Assembly (NCBI GenBank): GCA_007844125.1
Contig: CM017558.1
Location: 56,808,702-56,872,701 of the forward strand
Source: Sinonovacula constricta
Taxonomy: Eukaryota > Mollusca > Bivalvia > Cardiida > Solecurtidae
Reading direction: 5' to 3'
Length of the DNA stretch: 64,000 bases
Part shown: piece after piece, positions 1 to 10,595 of the stretch
Numbering within the stretch: position 1 is the first letter of the stretch
Layout of the letters: the number at the start of each line of letters is the position of its first letter
The notes under the pieces: generated by a model
Seen by the model: only the letters and a program-made list of their open reading frames with translations
The model's database searches: none
Told to the model about the DNA's origin: nothing
Position numbers and translations under genes: made by a program

Positions 1-107
1 CACACAGTCACATTATCGTGACACCGGACCTACCAGTCGTGGAACTATCCTTATATGTGCTTGGGCGTAAGTAAGGGAGCTAATATTATTGTTAACGATA
101 TTCGCAT

Positions 108-184
108 GTTGCGGCCCGGAATCGAACCCGGAGCCTCCAGTACATGGAGCCAACGCTCTACCGATTGCGCTATAAGGTCCGGTA
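108..184 (-). repeat. tRNA-like head of a SINE
   Basis: Read on the minus strand, this has an A-box-like stretch (TAGCGCAATCGG) and an intact B box (GGTTCGATTCC) at tRNA spacing, with an anticodon-arm-like hairpin between them. The 5' end (CCGGACC) and 3' end (CCGCAA) cannot pair as an acceptor stem, and both the D stem and T stem carry a mismatch. A working tRNA gene is therefore unlikely. It is better read as the pol III promoter head of a tRNA-derived SINE whose body runs toward position 1. Confidence 0.5.
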
Positions 185-317
185 AATTTAGTAATCTCCT
201 TCATTTTTTGAAAAGAGAAGCATAACACATTCCACTTGTCATTGCAAACATGTGTTTCCTAACAGAGCCACGCTGCAGAATTAGCTATTTTAAACTAATA
301 AAACCACGTGACTACTT

Positions 318-572
318 AATTTTAGGATCATGTAATGTTATCATCAGAAAGATTCCCTCGGGCTTCAATTTCGGTTTATAGCAGAAATCGGCATCTTGTG
401 TATTTGTAGATATAAACCGAACATATATAGCGATTTTCACGATCTGTACTGTGTCATAATTGAGGAAGGGTTCAAAAACGTCCTTACCCTGCCCAAATTC
501 TGTTAAAACACTAGGAATTGATTGTAACCTGTATCTGATATAGGTAATCTGTCGGATACCACCTTTAAACAA
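318..572 (-). CDS. possible orphan exon, unrecognised
   Basis: An 86-codon open stretch with a non-repetitive, fairly balanced composition (it includes FGQGKDVFEPFLNYD and DADFCYKPKLKPEG), unlike the low-complexity chance ORFs around it. I do not recognise the family and see no convincing splice acceptor at its start. It could be an exon of a gene running off the left end on the minus strand, or a chance ORF. Confidence 0.2.
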
Positions 573-3500
573 TTTACATTAATTATTATACTTTTCCATT
601 TCTTAGAATTCAATTTTATTGCTCTGATGTAGCTGCCTTACAATCGAGGTGTGGATACTACAAAACCATCCCTCTACCAGCGAATACCAGATACAGATTT
701 TTATTGCTTCACTTTTCTGTTGTATATGTTACATATAAATTACTGTTACATATAAATTATGGATCTTGCCAAATAAATTCAGCTTATTTTGGCCAATGTG
801 GTTTTATGTCAACGTACGACATATTATATTTCTATCAGTATACATACGGTTTTTATTTTCCATATAAAATATATTCTTTGAATGGCAAAATATACAAATA
901 ATTCACCTTCGAATGTTATTTGAAAAAAAAGATTTAATATTCACGGATTGTCTTAATGACTAAACATTAACCGAACTAACCAGGATATTATTGCTTTACG
1001 CATTACAAGTATTCAAAGTTGTGTTTTTCTCTGTAATGAATTGGTTATGGTGCTGTTTGCAGTGGCCTACTGTTTTCCGCGTAGTTTTATTTTACGTGAA
1101 ATCACTTAATATTCTTACATTATTACTCTTAATATTGGTAGTTCTAATTTATTTTCTATACTCTAATGATTGCTACAATAATTGAAGCGAATGCATGAAA
1201 ATTTAACTACTCATATATATTGGAGCGGATTCAATTACGAATATAATCAAATTCCTTGACTTTCATTAATTGTCTTTATGATTTACTTCGTTGCCTTCAG
1301 CGCACTCTTAGTTATGCCATGATTGATCGTATCCAGTGGAGAGAAATGAAAGTTGAAAATCTCAAGTTGTCTTTTATTTTGCGATTTAATGAAAAGATAG
1401 GCAACTAGAACACATAAGAAACTGTGAAATGCATGAGATATTATTAGTATGTTTTAATAACAGTGTATAGGTAAATAAGTTAACAACAAGTACATGTGCA
1501 ACTAAATGCCAACGAACTGTTAACAACATATACATCAAAAGGACATGGTAAAAGAAGACATAAATCCAGTGATATGATCTAATCATATCAAATTTCTAGG
1601 TTTTGTAAAATGAACTTAAATATGAATTGTGTAAACAATGAAGATAGTGTTAACGAGATGTTTTCTAAAATAAAACAGAAATATATATACACTCTTATTA
1701 CAGTCATAGAGTGGCATCAATGGTAAAATATGTTTTTAAACTTTTTTTGTCGGATTCATTTCTTCTATTTTGAGCTTGGATATACATTTTTATTTGAAAT
1801 ATTGTTTTATTTACATACAAAGCAACTTGATTTTGGTCAATATAACGACGTACACGGATTTGAGACTCCACATAAATGTCTTCTACCTAACATTGTATGT
1901 AATTTTTGCCGACAGGGTCTCTAACCTACGCGATAAATCAGTTGAGATACAACTCTACTACCCTCCCTTATTGACATTGAGAATACAGTGACAGGGCATT
2001 GACAAAGAATAAAGCAGTAGCACTTTTTAACAACTAAAGGATGAAATAAGTTCGTAATTACCACAAGTAAAATAAAAAAAACATTTGGTGGTCATGTGTA
2101 GTAATATAATATTTGGTAGGATTAAAATCTGTATTTAAAATAAACAATCATTCAACTCGTTGTCACATTAAAATTAAAACATTTTAAAGCTTCAGTTGTT
2201 TTTCGGCAAAGACATCTCTTTCAACATCTTCAAAAACCGTTTTGTCAGTTCGGTTCTCAGCAACTTTTGGCAATCGATGAAGAAGCCGCGTTTTTATGGC
2301 CGCCAGCTGCTGGTACTTTGTTGCTAGGGGCGACGGTGATGACTATTCCTCTCTGGTTTATAGGTGCGGAGGTTTGCAGGGCACGTCTTCCATACGAACA
2401 AGATGACCATCGACGCTGCACAGAAAGGCGTAGCACCAAAGACGTTCTGGATCATAGTCCTAGAAGCGAAAAAAGTACAGGAACATGTGTTTGTTTCGTC
2501 ACTTTTAATGTATCAAAGAAAACAAAGTACTAAGTAATCGTAAGTCACTCTATAAAACTCGGTGCTAGAAAACTTAATATCTCATCTCAGAGGGTTAGCC
2601 GGAGCTCTGTGACGTAAATTACCCTGTGGAGAGGAAGTGAAGACTGATTTGGTTGTTGATTCCAAAAATAAAGCATGTATGACCAACGGCTTTATCATCA
2701 GTTATTCAACAATAAGAACTATTCCGGATAGGCCCCGCTTTTAAAAGCGGCGCCAGCAATATGCTTTTTTATCCGTACATCATTTTAGACAAACAGATAT
2801 TATAAAGCAAGGTGTGAAAGTATTTGCTTTATTATCCGCCTGTCACGCGCATCCGGGCGGACACTTTTTTAAAATGTATGCAGAGGACGTCCACACGTCG
2901 TCAAATTGTTATTTTTTTAATATATTAAGGTACACAAAAGACTGTGATAGAAAACTAGTTATAAGACGGTAGCAGTTATTATTATGAACTAGCAGCTGTT
3001 TGTCATGATCTTGTTTAAAAAAAGATACCGAATATGCCGGTGATAACATTGCAGCTTGTAGTTTCAGATGTAGCAGACAACAAGAAAAAAAGTAAACTAG
3101 CAGATAGTCTAGTTCCCATGAGAGGTATGGTTTGCAACTCTCACATATATATGTAATGAATCGGCGGAATAAGAGTGTTTAGTTTAAGAATAGTTGTCTC
3201 CTTGTTTAAAGCGCATGCACCATTCTGCGCCTTGATAGTTATTTATGGCATGACGTCTCGTGTGGTGACGTAAATCTCTTCAAACGCTACATTTCATCTA
3301 TCTGCCAGTTTGCAGCAAAACATATGCTTAGAAGCAATAAGAAGCACCAGTTGGATATGAGGCAGAGTGATGACAGAATTATTCCTTAGTTTTCCGATTT
3401 TGGTGGAGGAATACAACAGCAAATGAGACTAAGTCCGCTGGTCATAATGCTCATATGGTCATAGTGCTGAACATTGAATATGTTCTCACTCTCGGCAAGC

Positions 3501-6078
3501 CTAGCGATTTAAATTGGAATCCCGTGTGCCAACACAAGTACTTATTAATTTACCTGTGTGAAAGCGCCCAAAGGTTTATTAGCGCGTGCTTTTATAAAAC
3601 CTTGCTTGCAATAGAACATTCTGCATAAAGACGGCGACGCATGTGTGTACATTAAACTTACAAAATAATTATGTGCGCTAATTCGTAAGATATCAATTTG
3701 TAATATTTTTATGTATTCATACACCGAACTATTTTACAATGTGAAAGCACAAATCCCCAATTCAGTTAGTTGAGAAGCGTCATAGCATATAGGTGACTAA
3801 AATCTAGTGACGTAAAGAAACTAAACTCATTTATATTGTTCGAAAATTTCGCAATTATCAATAGGTTCTCACGCCACATACTGTTTACCCTTCAGCACAT
3901 CAGATGGTTTCGATACCTGTCTCGAGGCAGCATTCGGGGGGACATTCGTATAAAGATGTCTCTCACCTGATATATGGTGATATGTGTATATCTGTGATGT
4001 TTCTATATAAAACATAAGAAAATAACAATAACACTTACGTGAACGATAAGGGAATTCTGTACATATACTAAATCAAAGAACGCACATCCTGCCAAAGTCC
4101 CTTGTTGACCCGTCTATATTTGCAGAAATGGCCGGTTTCGTTGTCTCCTTCATATCAGTCGTGGATGACGAGGACAATCAGAGGATGTCGTCAAGCCATC
4201 CGTTGACGACGTAGTGGGAACACAATTGAAGTTATTCTACGACAAAACATAGTCATCCAAGTTACAGTACATACCGAAATTCCAATTGGAACCGTCCTTG
4301 TACTCATTTGTGCACAGAACAAAGGAATATATCATGAAAAATGTTGCAGTTCTAGTTGTAATGTTGCTGTTTGCCTTTTTCTTAGAATGGGCATGGATGC
4401 GAAAAGACTAATGTCCCTTCAAAATTGAGCTCCGTAGAAGATGATAGTGCTGCCATCAATCATATCCAGCTATTCATGTGTTTCTGACAACATCTCCTTA
4501 ATACCATTCTGGAACAATATTTGGCAGCCTGAATTTTAACCCGCGTTCTTCTGAGCAGACTCTCTACCTTCTCCACCGTGCGCTATAAACGCCGAGGACA
4601 ATTATGACAGGAATCGCTGATGTTTTAGCGGAATGTACAGGCATTTTCTTTAGATTAAAATAACTTGTAATAGAATTGTAGATATATGAATATATATTTA
4701 AATTTATGTACAGGTAACTTTGTTGAGATAAAAATTATGCTGGTACTTCTTAAGTGACTTTTTGTCAACTTATATTGAAAGCTTTGTAAGGTGTATTTTG
4801 ATACAGTATATTTAAATACACGTATTGTCATTTTTGATAACTTGAAAGATATTGAATTTCATGAAAGTTAACTAAGTTAGTTGAATTGATAAATATGTAT
4901 TCAAAACCTTGGCGATTTCAATTACTTGCTCCAAATATATGAAAACAATCAACACATATATGAAATGAGTTTTTCCTCTGAATAATGACAACACGTTTAA
5001 ATAGTTTCTTAATTAAGTTGAAACAAGAAGTTCTTCTACGACAAATGCTATTTTTTTACAGATTTTAGAAATGCAATACAATTTTAGCTCAACTGTTTGT
5101 AATAATTTTAAAAAGATAAGGAGTAAATATTATAAATATTATAATATTATTATTATCAGAAAAAATGTATATATCACCAATATATGTATCTGGAGGATAA
5201 AAGTTTCCTTCATACAGACATCTAAGGGGTTCTGGCGGCGGTAGTGGTGAGTGCATGTCCTGCCTTTGACTACCTGACGTCAAGTACGGACCAGTCACGG
5301 TACATAGCAGCAAGGTCAAGATTTCTGCAAACCAGTATAAATTGTTTCTTCTTATTATGTGGTTCCATAGTTTAATTGTTACAGTAATTGAGTTTTGTTC
5401 TTTGTTCTGCTAGGTTTACATGGACCTGTAAAAAGGAATTATGCTGTTTTAAGCATATACTTAACCTGAATTAGAAGACATACGAATAAATGCTGATCGG
5501 AAATTAAGTTTGGAAACAAACGACGATACTGAGATACCACCTTCTGTTTAAACTAAAGGACAGGATTGCCACACTTTTATCAAGTTTCAACCCGAAAAGT
5601 AGACATGGTCCACTGCATATTACCCAGCTCTCGAAGAAGATTTTGACATGTTGAAAGAAAAATCGATCTCTGATTGTTTCTGATGACTTGTTGATTATAA
5701 CGACAGTCGACACATACAGTTTGTTGTGTTCAGTTTTGCATTGTAAAAACTTGGCAGTTTTTATAGCATAATGAAAACCTCTGAGCTTTTTAAATTTCTA
5801 AAGATAGTCGTGAATCTTACGATAGAAGAAATTGGAGATGATAAATGAATGCCATGAAAAAATGTCACTAAGCCTATTGCATTTAAAACAAACATTTTTT
5901 GTAGTTTGCTTTTGCTTTTTTATCTACCTTGATCATTATTTGCTTTTCATAAAACGATAAGCAACAGCACTCAAAGGACTCAATTAATTATAACGGGTGT
6001 TCACAAAATTTATCTTTAAAACGAGAAGGAAAGTTTAAGTGGTGTCCTTTATATACACTTGTATTCTTTTTAAATCTG
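573..6078. other. gene-poor intergenic DNA
   Basis: AT-rich sequence without a supportable gene. Short ORFs on both strands overlap around 2,257-2,533 but show no domain. A short open frame at about 4,252-4,412 ends in one hydrophobic segment (MKNVAVLVVMLLFAFF) and could be a fragment of a membrane-protein exon, but it has no splice context. Nothing else stands out. Confidence 0.5.
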
Positions 6079-6250
6079 AACATCTTTGTGGGGCGCGTGT
6101 CTGCGGTCAAGCTCTGATCCACCTGTACCCCTCAACGGCAGGGTTCGAATGCCAATCACTTGAAGAAACTCCACACGAGCTCAAATGCCAGATGTTCTGC
6201 ACGGATACCGGGAATTAAGCTGTAGCCAGGACATCAGACCCTGTATATCA
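6079..6250 (+). repeat. SINE-like tRNA-derived sequence
   Basis: Contains a B-box-like GGTTCGAATGCC about 55 bases after a GGGCGCGTGTCTGCGGTCAAG head, in the order of a tRNA-derived SINE. The A box is degenerate and no direct-repeat flanks were found. Assignment rests on the B box and on similarity of layout to the clearer SINEs at 18,394 and 28,259. Confidence 0.3.
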
Positions 6251-6422
6251 ATGACACGTGGAAACCGTAAATTAGCATGGCAATAGAAATCTATGGGCAT
6301 GACAATATAAAACTGGATGTATGATTTTACCATAAAGTCGGCTTGCTTAATTTATAAACGCTAGTCTTCGGGATAATGTGCTTTAACGAATTCAAATTTA
6401 AATACTTTTTTTCTATCTGTAA

Positions 6423-6541
6423 TGTAGCCACACCTACATTAGCAAAGAGCCCTCGCTGTACATAGATTAGAAAAAATGGCCGAAGTGACAGTGTTTACAT
6501 TGAAACATATGCAAGTTATGTGTATTTGGCAATTGTTATTT
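6423..6541 (+). repeat. direct repeat copy A
   Basis: About 118 bp starting TGTAGCCACACCTACATTAG, repeated nearly unchanged at 6,887-7,000. The two copies flank the AGA-like exon at 6,683-6,795, so an intronic segment was duplicated around that exon. Confidence 0.85.
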
Positions 6542-6682
6542 TTAATCTATTCAGTAATTTACCTGTCGTCATTGTTTTTTTTCCCATTCCATAATTTGAC
6601 AACTTGATATCTTAAAAGTCTAATTTACCACTGACAAAAGTTCTACCTTTACATTTATTGTGTTCAAACCTGCTGTCTTCAG

Positions 6683-6795
6683 TAAAACCCATGATGCGGG
6701 TGCAGTAGGAGCATTGAAAAGAATTAAGTCTGCCATAGATGTGGCTATAGCTGTCATGGAACGGACCACCCATACACTGCTGGTTGGCGATCAAG
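6683..6795 (+). CDS. AGA: aspartylglucosaminidase (AGA) exon, partial gene
   Basis: Exon bounded by acceptor TTCAG (ending 6,682) and donor GTAAGC (6,796). From 6,684 it encodes 37 codons including [17 protein letters not shown] and [13 protein letters not shown]. This matches the alpha-subunit segment of AGA, the lysosomal N-terminal-nucleophile hydrolase that cleaves the GlcNAc-asparagine link of glycoproteins: the family has DVGAVGDLRRIKNAI followed by [11 protein letters not shown]. The exon ends in phase 1. Upstream exons (signal peptide, SGGSALDAVE region) and the next one (MGF, NCQPNYW region) were not found nearby, so the locus looks incomplete. It lies between two direct repeats. Confidence 0.75.
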
Positions 6796-6886
6796 GTAAG
6801 CATGGTCATGTGATAAGCTTTGTAAGGTTAATTATTTGAAATTTTAATTGTAAAAGGGGCTGTGTGAGACCCTTCCACAAATGGGG

Positions 6887-7000
6887 TGTAGCCACACCTA
6901 CATTAGCAAAAAACCCTCGCTGTACAGATTAGAAAAATGGCCGATGTGGCAGTGTTTACATTGAAACATATGCAAGTCATGTGTATTTGGCAATTGTTAC
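6887..7000 (+). repeat. direct repeat copy B
   Basis: Second copy of the repeat at 6,423-6,541, with a few substitutions and small deletions (for example AAAAATGGCCGATGTGGCAG against AAAAAATGGCCGAAGTGACA). Confidence 0.85.
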
Positions 7001-9370
7001 TTTAGCTGCTCAAATCTGTCCTGTCAGATTGACACACATATAGAAAAAAAGGATGACTTTTAGACTTTAGTATTGAAGACCTAGGATTTTTGCATTTTAG
7101 TATAGAGGACATGTTATCAAAATCCTGCTCTTCCGTGTTGATAACCTTCCCAGATCTTGTTCGAAAGAATGCTTCAGAGATCACTGGACATTTGTGTAGA
7201 AAATTTATAAGGCAATGTTATGGGTTTTTTGTGTCTATTTTAAATATCAGTAGAATAAATGTCCTGTCAAAACAGTAAATGTAATTGTGTATCAAGCGTC
7301 ACATTGTATTTAAATATAAAATTATTTTGTATTGTTCCCATAGTATATTTAACTATTTGCTCTTTTAGAAGTGCAAGTTAATCTGTAATATACTTATTTA
7401 AGTGTCTTACAGAGCTACACAAAATTCCCTTAAGTTTTAATTAATATATGCGTTATTGAATTCAATAAGCCAATAAGTGACCGTGGCAAAGGTTCAAGAG
7501 TTGGTTGGCCTGCAACAGGCTCACAAAACTGCCACCCCTTGCTATAGACTGGAATACCAGATACCATTGTGTAATGGTTAAATCGGCTTGTAGGAGATCA
7601 CATGCAAGACGATTGTTATTTCCGTTGTATGGAGTGGTAAAGAAAAATATATTTAATCTGTCTTTACTAAATTGATAGTATTAAATACATCTTAAAAGAC
7701 ACCTTATATGAATCTTAAAAACAGTTGGGTAAGAGTATGTAGAGAAAACGTAGAAAAGAGAAAATTAATTAGACAGAATAATGCATGTTCAAATTAGCTC
7801 ATACTTAAATATAGTTAGGCATTCACTTGTTTTGAAACATTTATTATGTGTTACGAAATATCCACCGCTTCCTTAACCTCTGTCTTACGTGTCTAACCTT
7901 GGGCCAGCCATCAGGAACACATAGGGAAATCCCTTTATCTGACTGGGTTAGAAGGCTGTCTGTCATATAGCTCAAGAAGCGTCAGTTGAGAATTATGTGA
8001 GGATAATGATAGGGTCATGTTTTAGATAAAAAATAGAATTTTATCACCAGAGTCATAGGTATTGAGACTTGAATGGGAACTTTGTCTATAGTTTTGCAAC
8101 TGAATATGTTATATGAAATTTAAAATTACAACCTCAAATATTTAGGATGATTATATAAACTGTAAATTCTTTAACATTTTGACACTGTCAGACGTTACAG
8201 ATGCATTAACCATATATCAAGTTTGAGTTGACCTTATGAAGAAAGAAATCTAGTGAATTTGAAAATGCTTAATTTATTTCTGAGCTTCTTTTGTGTGTTA
8301 CTTCAGTAACAGATTTGAATCGATGTATACGTATAAGCATTTCTAAGGATTTCACTATAGTTTATAGATAGTGTTCTGATTAATTGTTAAAACCAAGAGG
8401 TTCTTAATGAGGTAGTTTACCAATTATAGCGTAAGGTATTTTTAGAAATGCCGAAGACAAATATGTATAAAACATCGAATTTAGATAACACCACTATAGT
8501 ACTGATGCATAAATATGAATTTACAAATAAGTGTTGAGTTCCAGTTCTTGTTCAAACTCACTCTCCATTTCCTGAAACATGATATGTTAAAATTTGATAC
8601 AGTTTAATCAAAAGGCCTGATTTCCCATTCAAGTATTTTTCACTTTCGAAGTATAACATTCTTGAACATTGTTTTAGGATTCAGACTGTGGTTAATTATC
8701 TTGTTTGATAACCCATTGCCAAATTCAGGAACACTGCTTTGTTTATGTAACCATTTTGTTAATATAGGGGCTTTCTGGATGTATAAAGGGAGATCATTAA
8801 TTCTAGCTAATACATTGAATACATTGATATTGAAAGAGTTATCTTCCTTGTCTAATAATTTAGACTTACTTTACTGTATAAATGCTTTTTCATTAGCACA
8901 TTTTCTGATACAGAAAATGAGATTACTTGAATACTAAAGCAATGAAATAAATTACTGCTTATGTTTTCACACAAATATCATTTACTATTTTGTATAACAC
9001 TAAAATGTTTGCAGTTTACGAATGATACTAGCCAGTCATTTACAGAGATATTCATACAAAATTATCTTTTTCTTTTTTTTTGATCTCCAGATTTTGTAGA
9101 GATAAAAGGCGGCATTCGGTTGTTACTTATCATATCTTATTGCAATGATTAGATTTCTTAAAGTTATTATACATTTATTGATCACTCAGTTTCATTTTTA
9201 TGGTAGGCGTGTTTTTATTAAGCACTCAGTTCATTTTACCTAAGGTTTACATGTGTATAGGTAATTTATTTGTAATATTTTGTTGTAAATCCTCTGTACA
9301 TGTTTATTTACTTGATCTGTGATGTACATGTACCTTGTACATGATGAATATAATATGGATATGATTATAG
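7001..9370. other. intronic/intergenic stretch between AGA-like exons
   Basis: Would be intron if the AGA fragments belong to one gene. I looked for the missing AGA segment (MGF..., NCQPNYW) and did not see it. Apart from the dispersed repeat at 7,818-7,985 it is AT-rich and featureless. Confidence 0.4.
7818..7985 (+). repeat. dispersed repeat, family shared with 36,847-37,018
   Basis: About 168 bp, diverged but clearly alignable to the reverse complement of 36,847-37,018 and of its copy at 51,012-51,176. Shared blocks include CACTTGTTTTGAAACATT, TATGTGTTA.GAAATATCCAC and GGCCAGCCATCA, in the same order. It is an interspersed element without obvious coding capacity. Confidence 0.7.
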
Positions 9371-9491
9371 AATGTTTACCCAGACCCCAGGAACCATTGT
9401 GGACCGTACCACCCTACACCATTGACTGACCTGGAAAGTGAACAGAATGATACAGAGATGGATATAGGGGAGGATAACAATGATACTATTG
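9371..9491 (+). CDS. AGA: aspartylglucosaminidase (AGA) exon spanning the self-cleavage site
   Basis: Acceptor ATTATAG ends at 9,370; donor GTAGGT begins at 9,492. The exon encodes 40 codons: NVYPDPRNHCGPYHPTPL near the start, then an acidic linker (EQNDTEMDIGEDNNDTIG). AGA has the order N-V-I-P-D-P..CGPY-P, an acidic linker, then D-T-I-G. In that family the precursor cleaves itself before the Thr, which becomes the catalytic N-terminal nucleophile of the beta subunit. The Asp-Thr pair is present here. Frame and phase agree with a downstream exon beginning with two bases. Confidence 0.7.
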
Positions 9492-9519
9492 GTAGGTTTG
9501 AAGTGACATAAAGCTTTCT

Positions 9520-9520
<1 letters not shown>

Positions 9521-9583
<63 letters not shown>
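9521..9583. repeat. (TAA)n microsatellite
   Basis: About 21 uninterrupted ATA/TAA triplets. On the minus strand it makes a poly-Tyr ORF that is not a gene. Confidence 0.97.
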
Positions 9584-10106
9584 GTACATCCAATAATTGT
9601 ACCTTTATTTATTGATGCATATTGTCACATAGAAGGATATAGGCGATGACGCGTGTATACAATTGGTATATGGGTTGGTATAGTAAATGTGTTTGGGATT
9701 ATATTTAAGCCATGTCATATTCAGTAATTCGTGTTTGTAAAGGAGAAAGGTCGGATCTGTGATAAGCAGGATAACTAGATACAATAGGTATGTAGGTAAT
9801 TAATGAGTATTGATTTAACCCAAGAAATGGACTATATTAATAACAATCAGAATAATGTTGTGCTGTTTGTGTTATCAACATATTTATATCACTTTGCTGT
9901 AGTAGCATGTCAGACACATGTACATGGATATCATAAAGGGCAATTCAACTTTCTGTCTTATGAAAACCCAAAAGTATGCTTATTATTATTTTGTAATTTT
10001 GATTTTTTTATTATTATCCTTTTATATTGCATCGCCATTACATTGGTTATTTTAGGTATGGTGGTTAATAATCAGTCCAGAATGATCACAAGTTTAATAG
10101 TTTCAG

Positions 10107-10173
10107 GTGTTGAAGTAATTTATAAAACTGGCCATACCTCAACTTTGATTGTTTCATGTATTAGTAGCAACGG
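10107..10173 (+). pseudogene. AGA: possible truncated AGA beta-subunit exon
   Basis: After a TTTCAG acceptor, the frame that continues the previous exon reads GVEVIYKTGH and, further on, SCISSNG. AGA has MVVIHKTGH then AGTSTNG directly after D-T-I-G. The match fades after SSNG: the expected GRVGDSP and GAGAYAD segments are absent and a minisatellite follows. A second acceptor at 10,055 gives GMVV in the same phase. I read this as a truncated or decayed end of the gene; it could instead be a divergent paralogue. Confidence 0.4.
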
Positions 10174-10383
10174 ATACATGCGTCCACTACTATTTTTACG
10201 TATTGAGTTATACACGGAACTCACATTCGATACTCGGCCTCTACATAGTTTAGGTCAACCTTTTGAAGCAATAATATTTGCCGGATACTAATATCATCAA
10301 TTACGGTAATGTTTGGATTTCCCCTCGCATGGCTCAACGTGAAATCGCGTGCACCTCGTTGATCCAGCTTAATAAAGTCACTA

Positions 10384-10595
10384 CGACCTATTGCTAGAGG
10401 TATAGGGAATGGAGTGACTAGGCATCATCAGCAAATCGACCTATTGCTAGAGGTATAGGGAATGGAGCGACTAGGCATCATCAGCAAATCGACCTATTGC
10501 TAGAGGTATAGGGAATGGAGCGACTAGGCATCATCAGCAAATCGACCTATTGCTAGAGGTATAGGGAATGGAGCGACTAGGCATCATCAGCAAAT
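10384..10595. repeat. 53-bp minisatellite, 4 copies
   Basis: Four head-to-tail units starting at 10,384, 10,437, 10,490 and 10,543 with the core CGACCTATTGCTAGAGGTAT. The only difference I see between units is T/C (GGAGTGAC against GGAGCGAC) in the first. Confidence 0.97.

Noticed and set aside
108..184. Functional tRNA-Tyr(GTA)-like gene on the minus strand
   Set aside because: The anticodon-loop position reads GTA, but no acceptor stem can form and the D and T stems have mismatches; a SINE head explains it better.
2257..2533. Overlapping ORFs on both strands
   Set aside because: Mutually antisense, with no domain and no conserved splice context; I could not choose a strand.
8662..8937. 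91-codon + strand ORF
   Set aside because: Leu/Asn/Ile-rich with no splice sites or recognisable motif; typical chance ORF in AT-rich DNA.
9365..9589. Minus-strand ORF with a long Tyr run
   Set aside because: Translation of the (TAA)n microsatellite and of the antisense of an AGA exon.
9803..10291. 162-codon + strand ORF as a single gene
   Set aside because: Its first half is AT-driven hydrophobic sequence in a presumed intron; only the part after 10,107 resembles a known protein (AGA).
10384..10595. CRISPR-like repeat array
   Set aside because: Units are contiguous with no variable spacers, and the genome is eukaryotic; it is a minisatellite.
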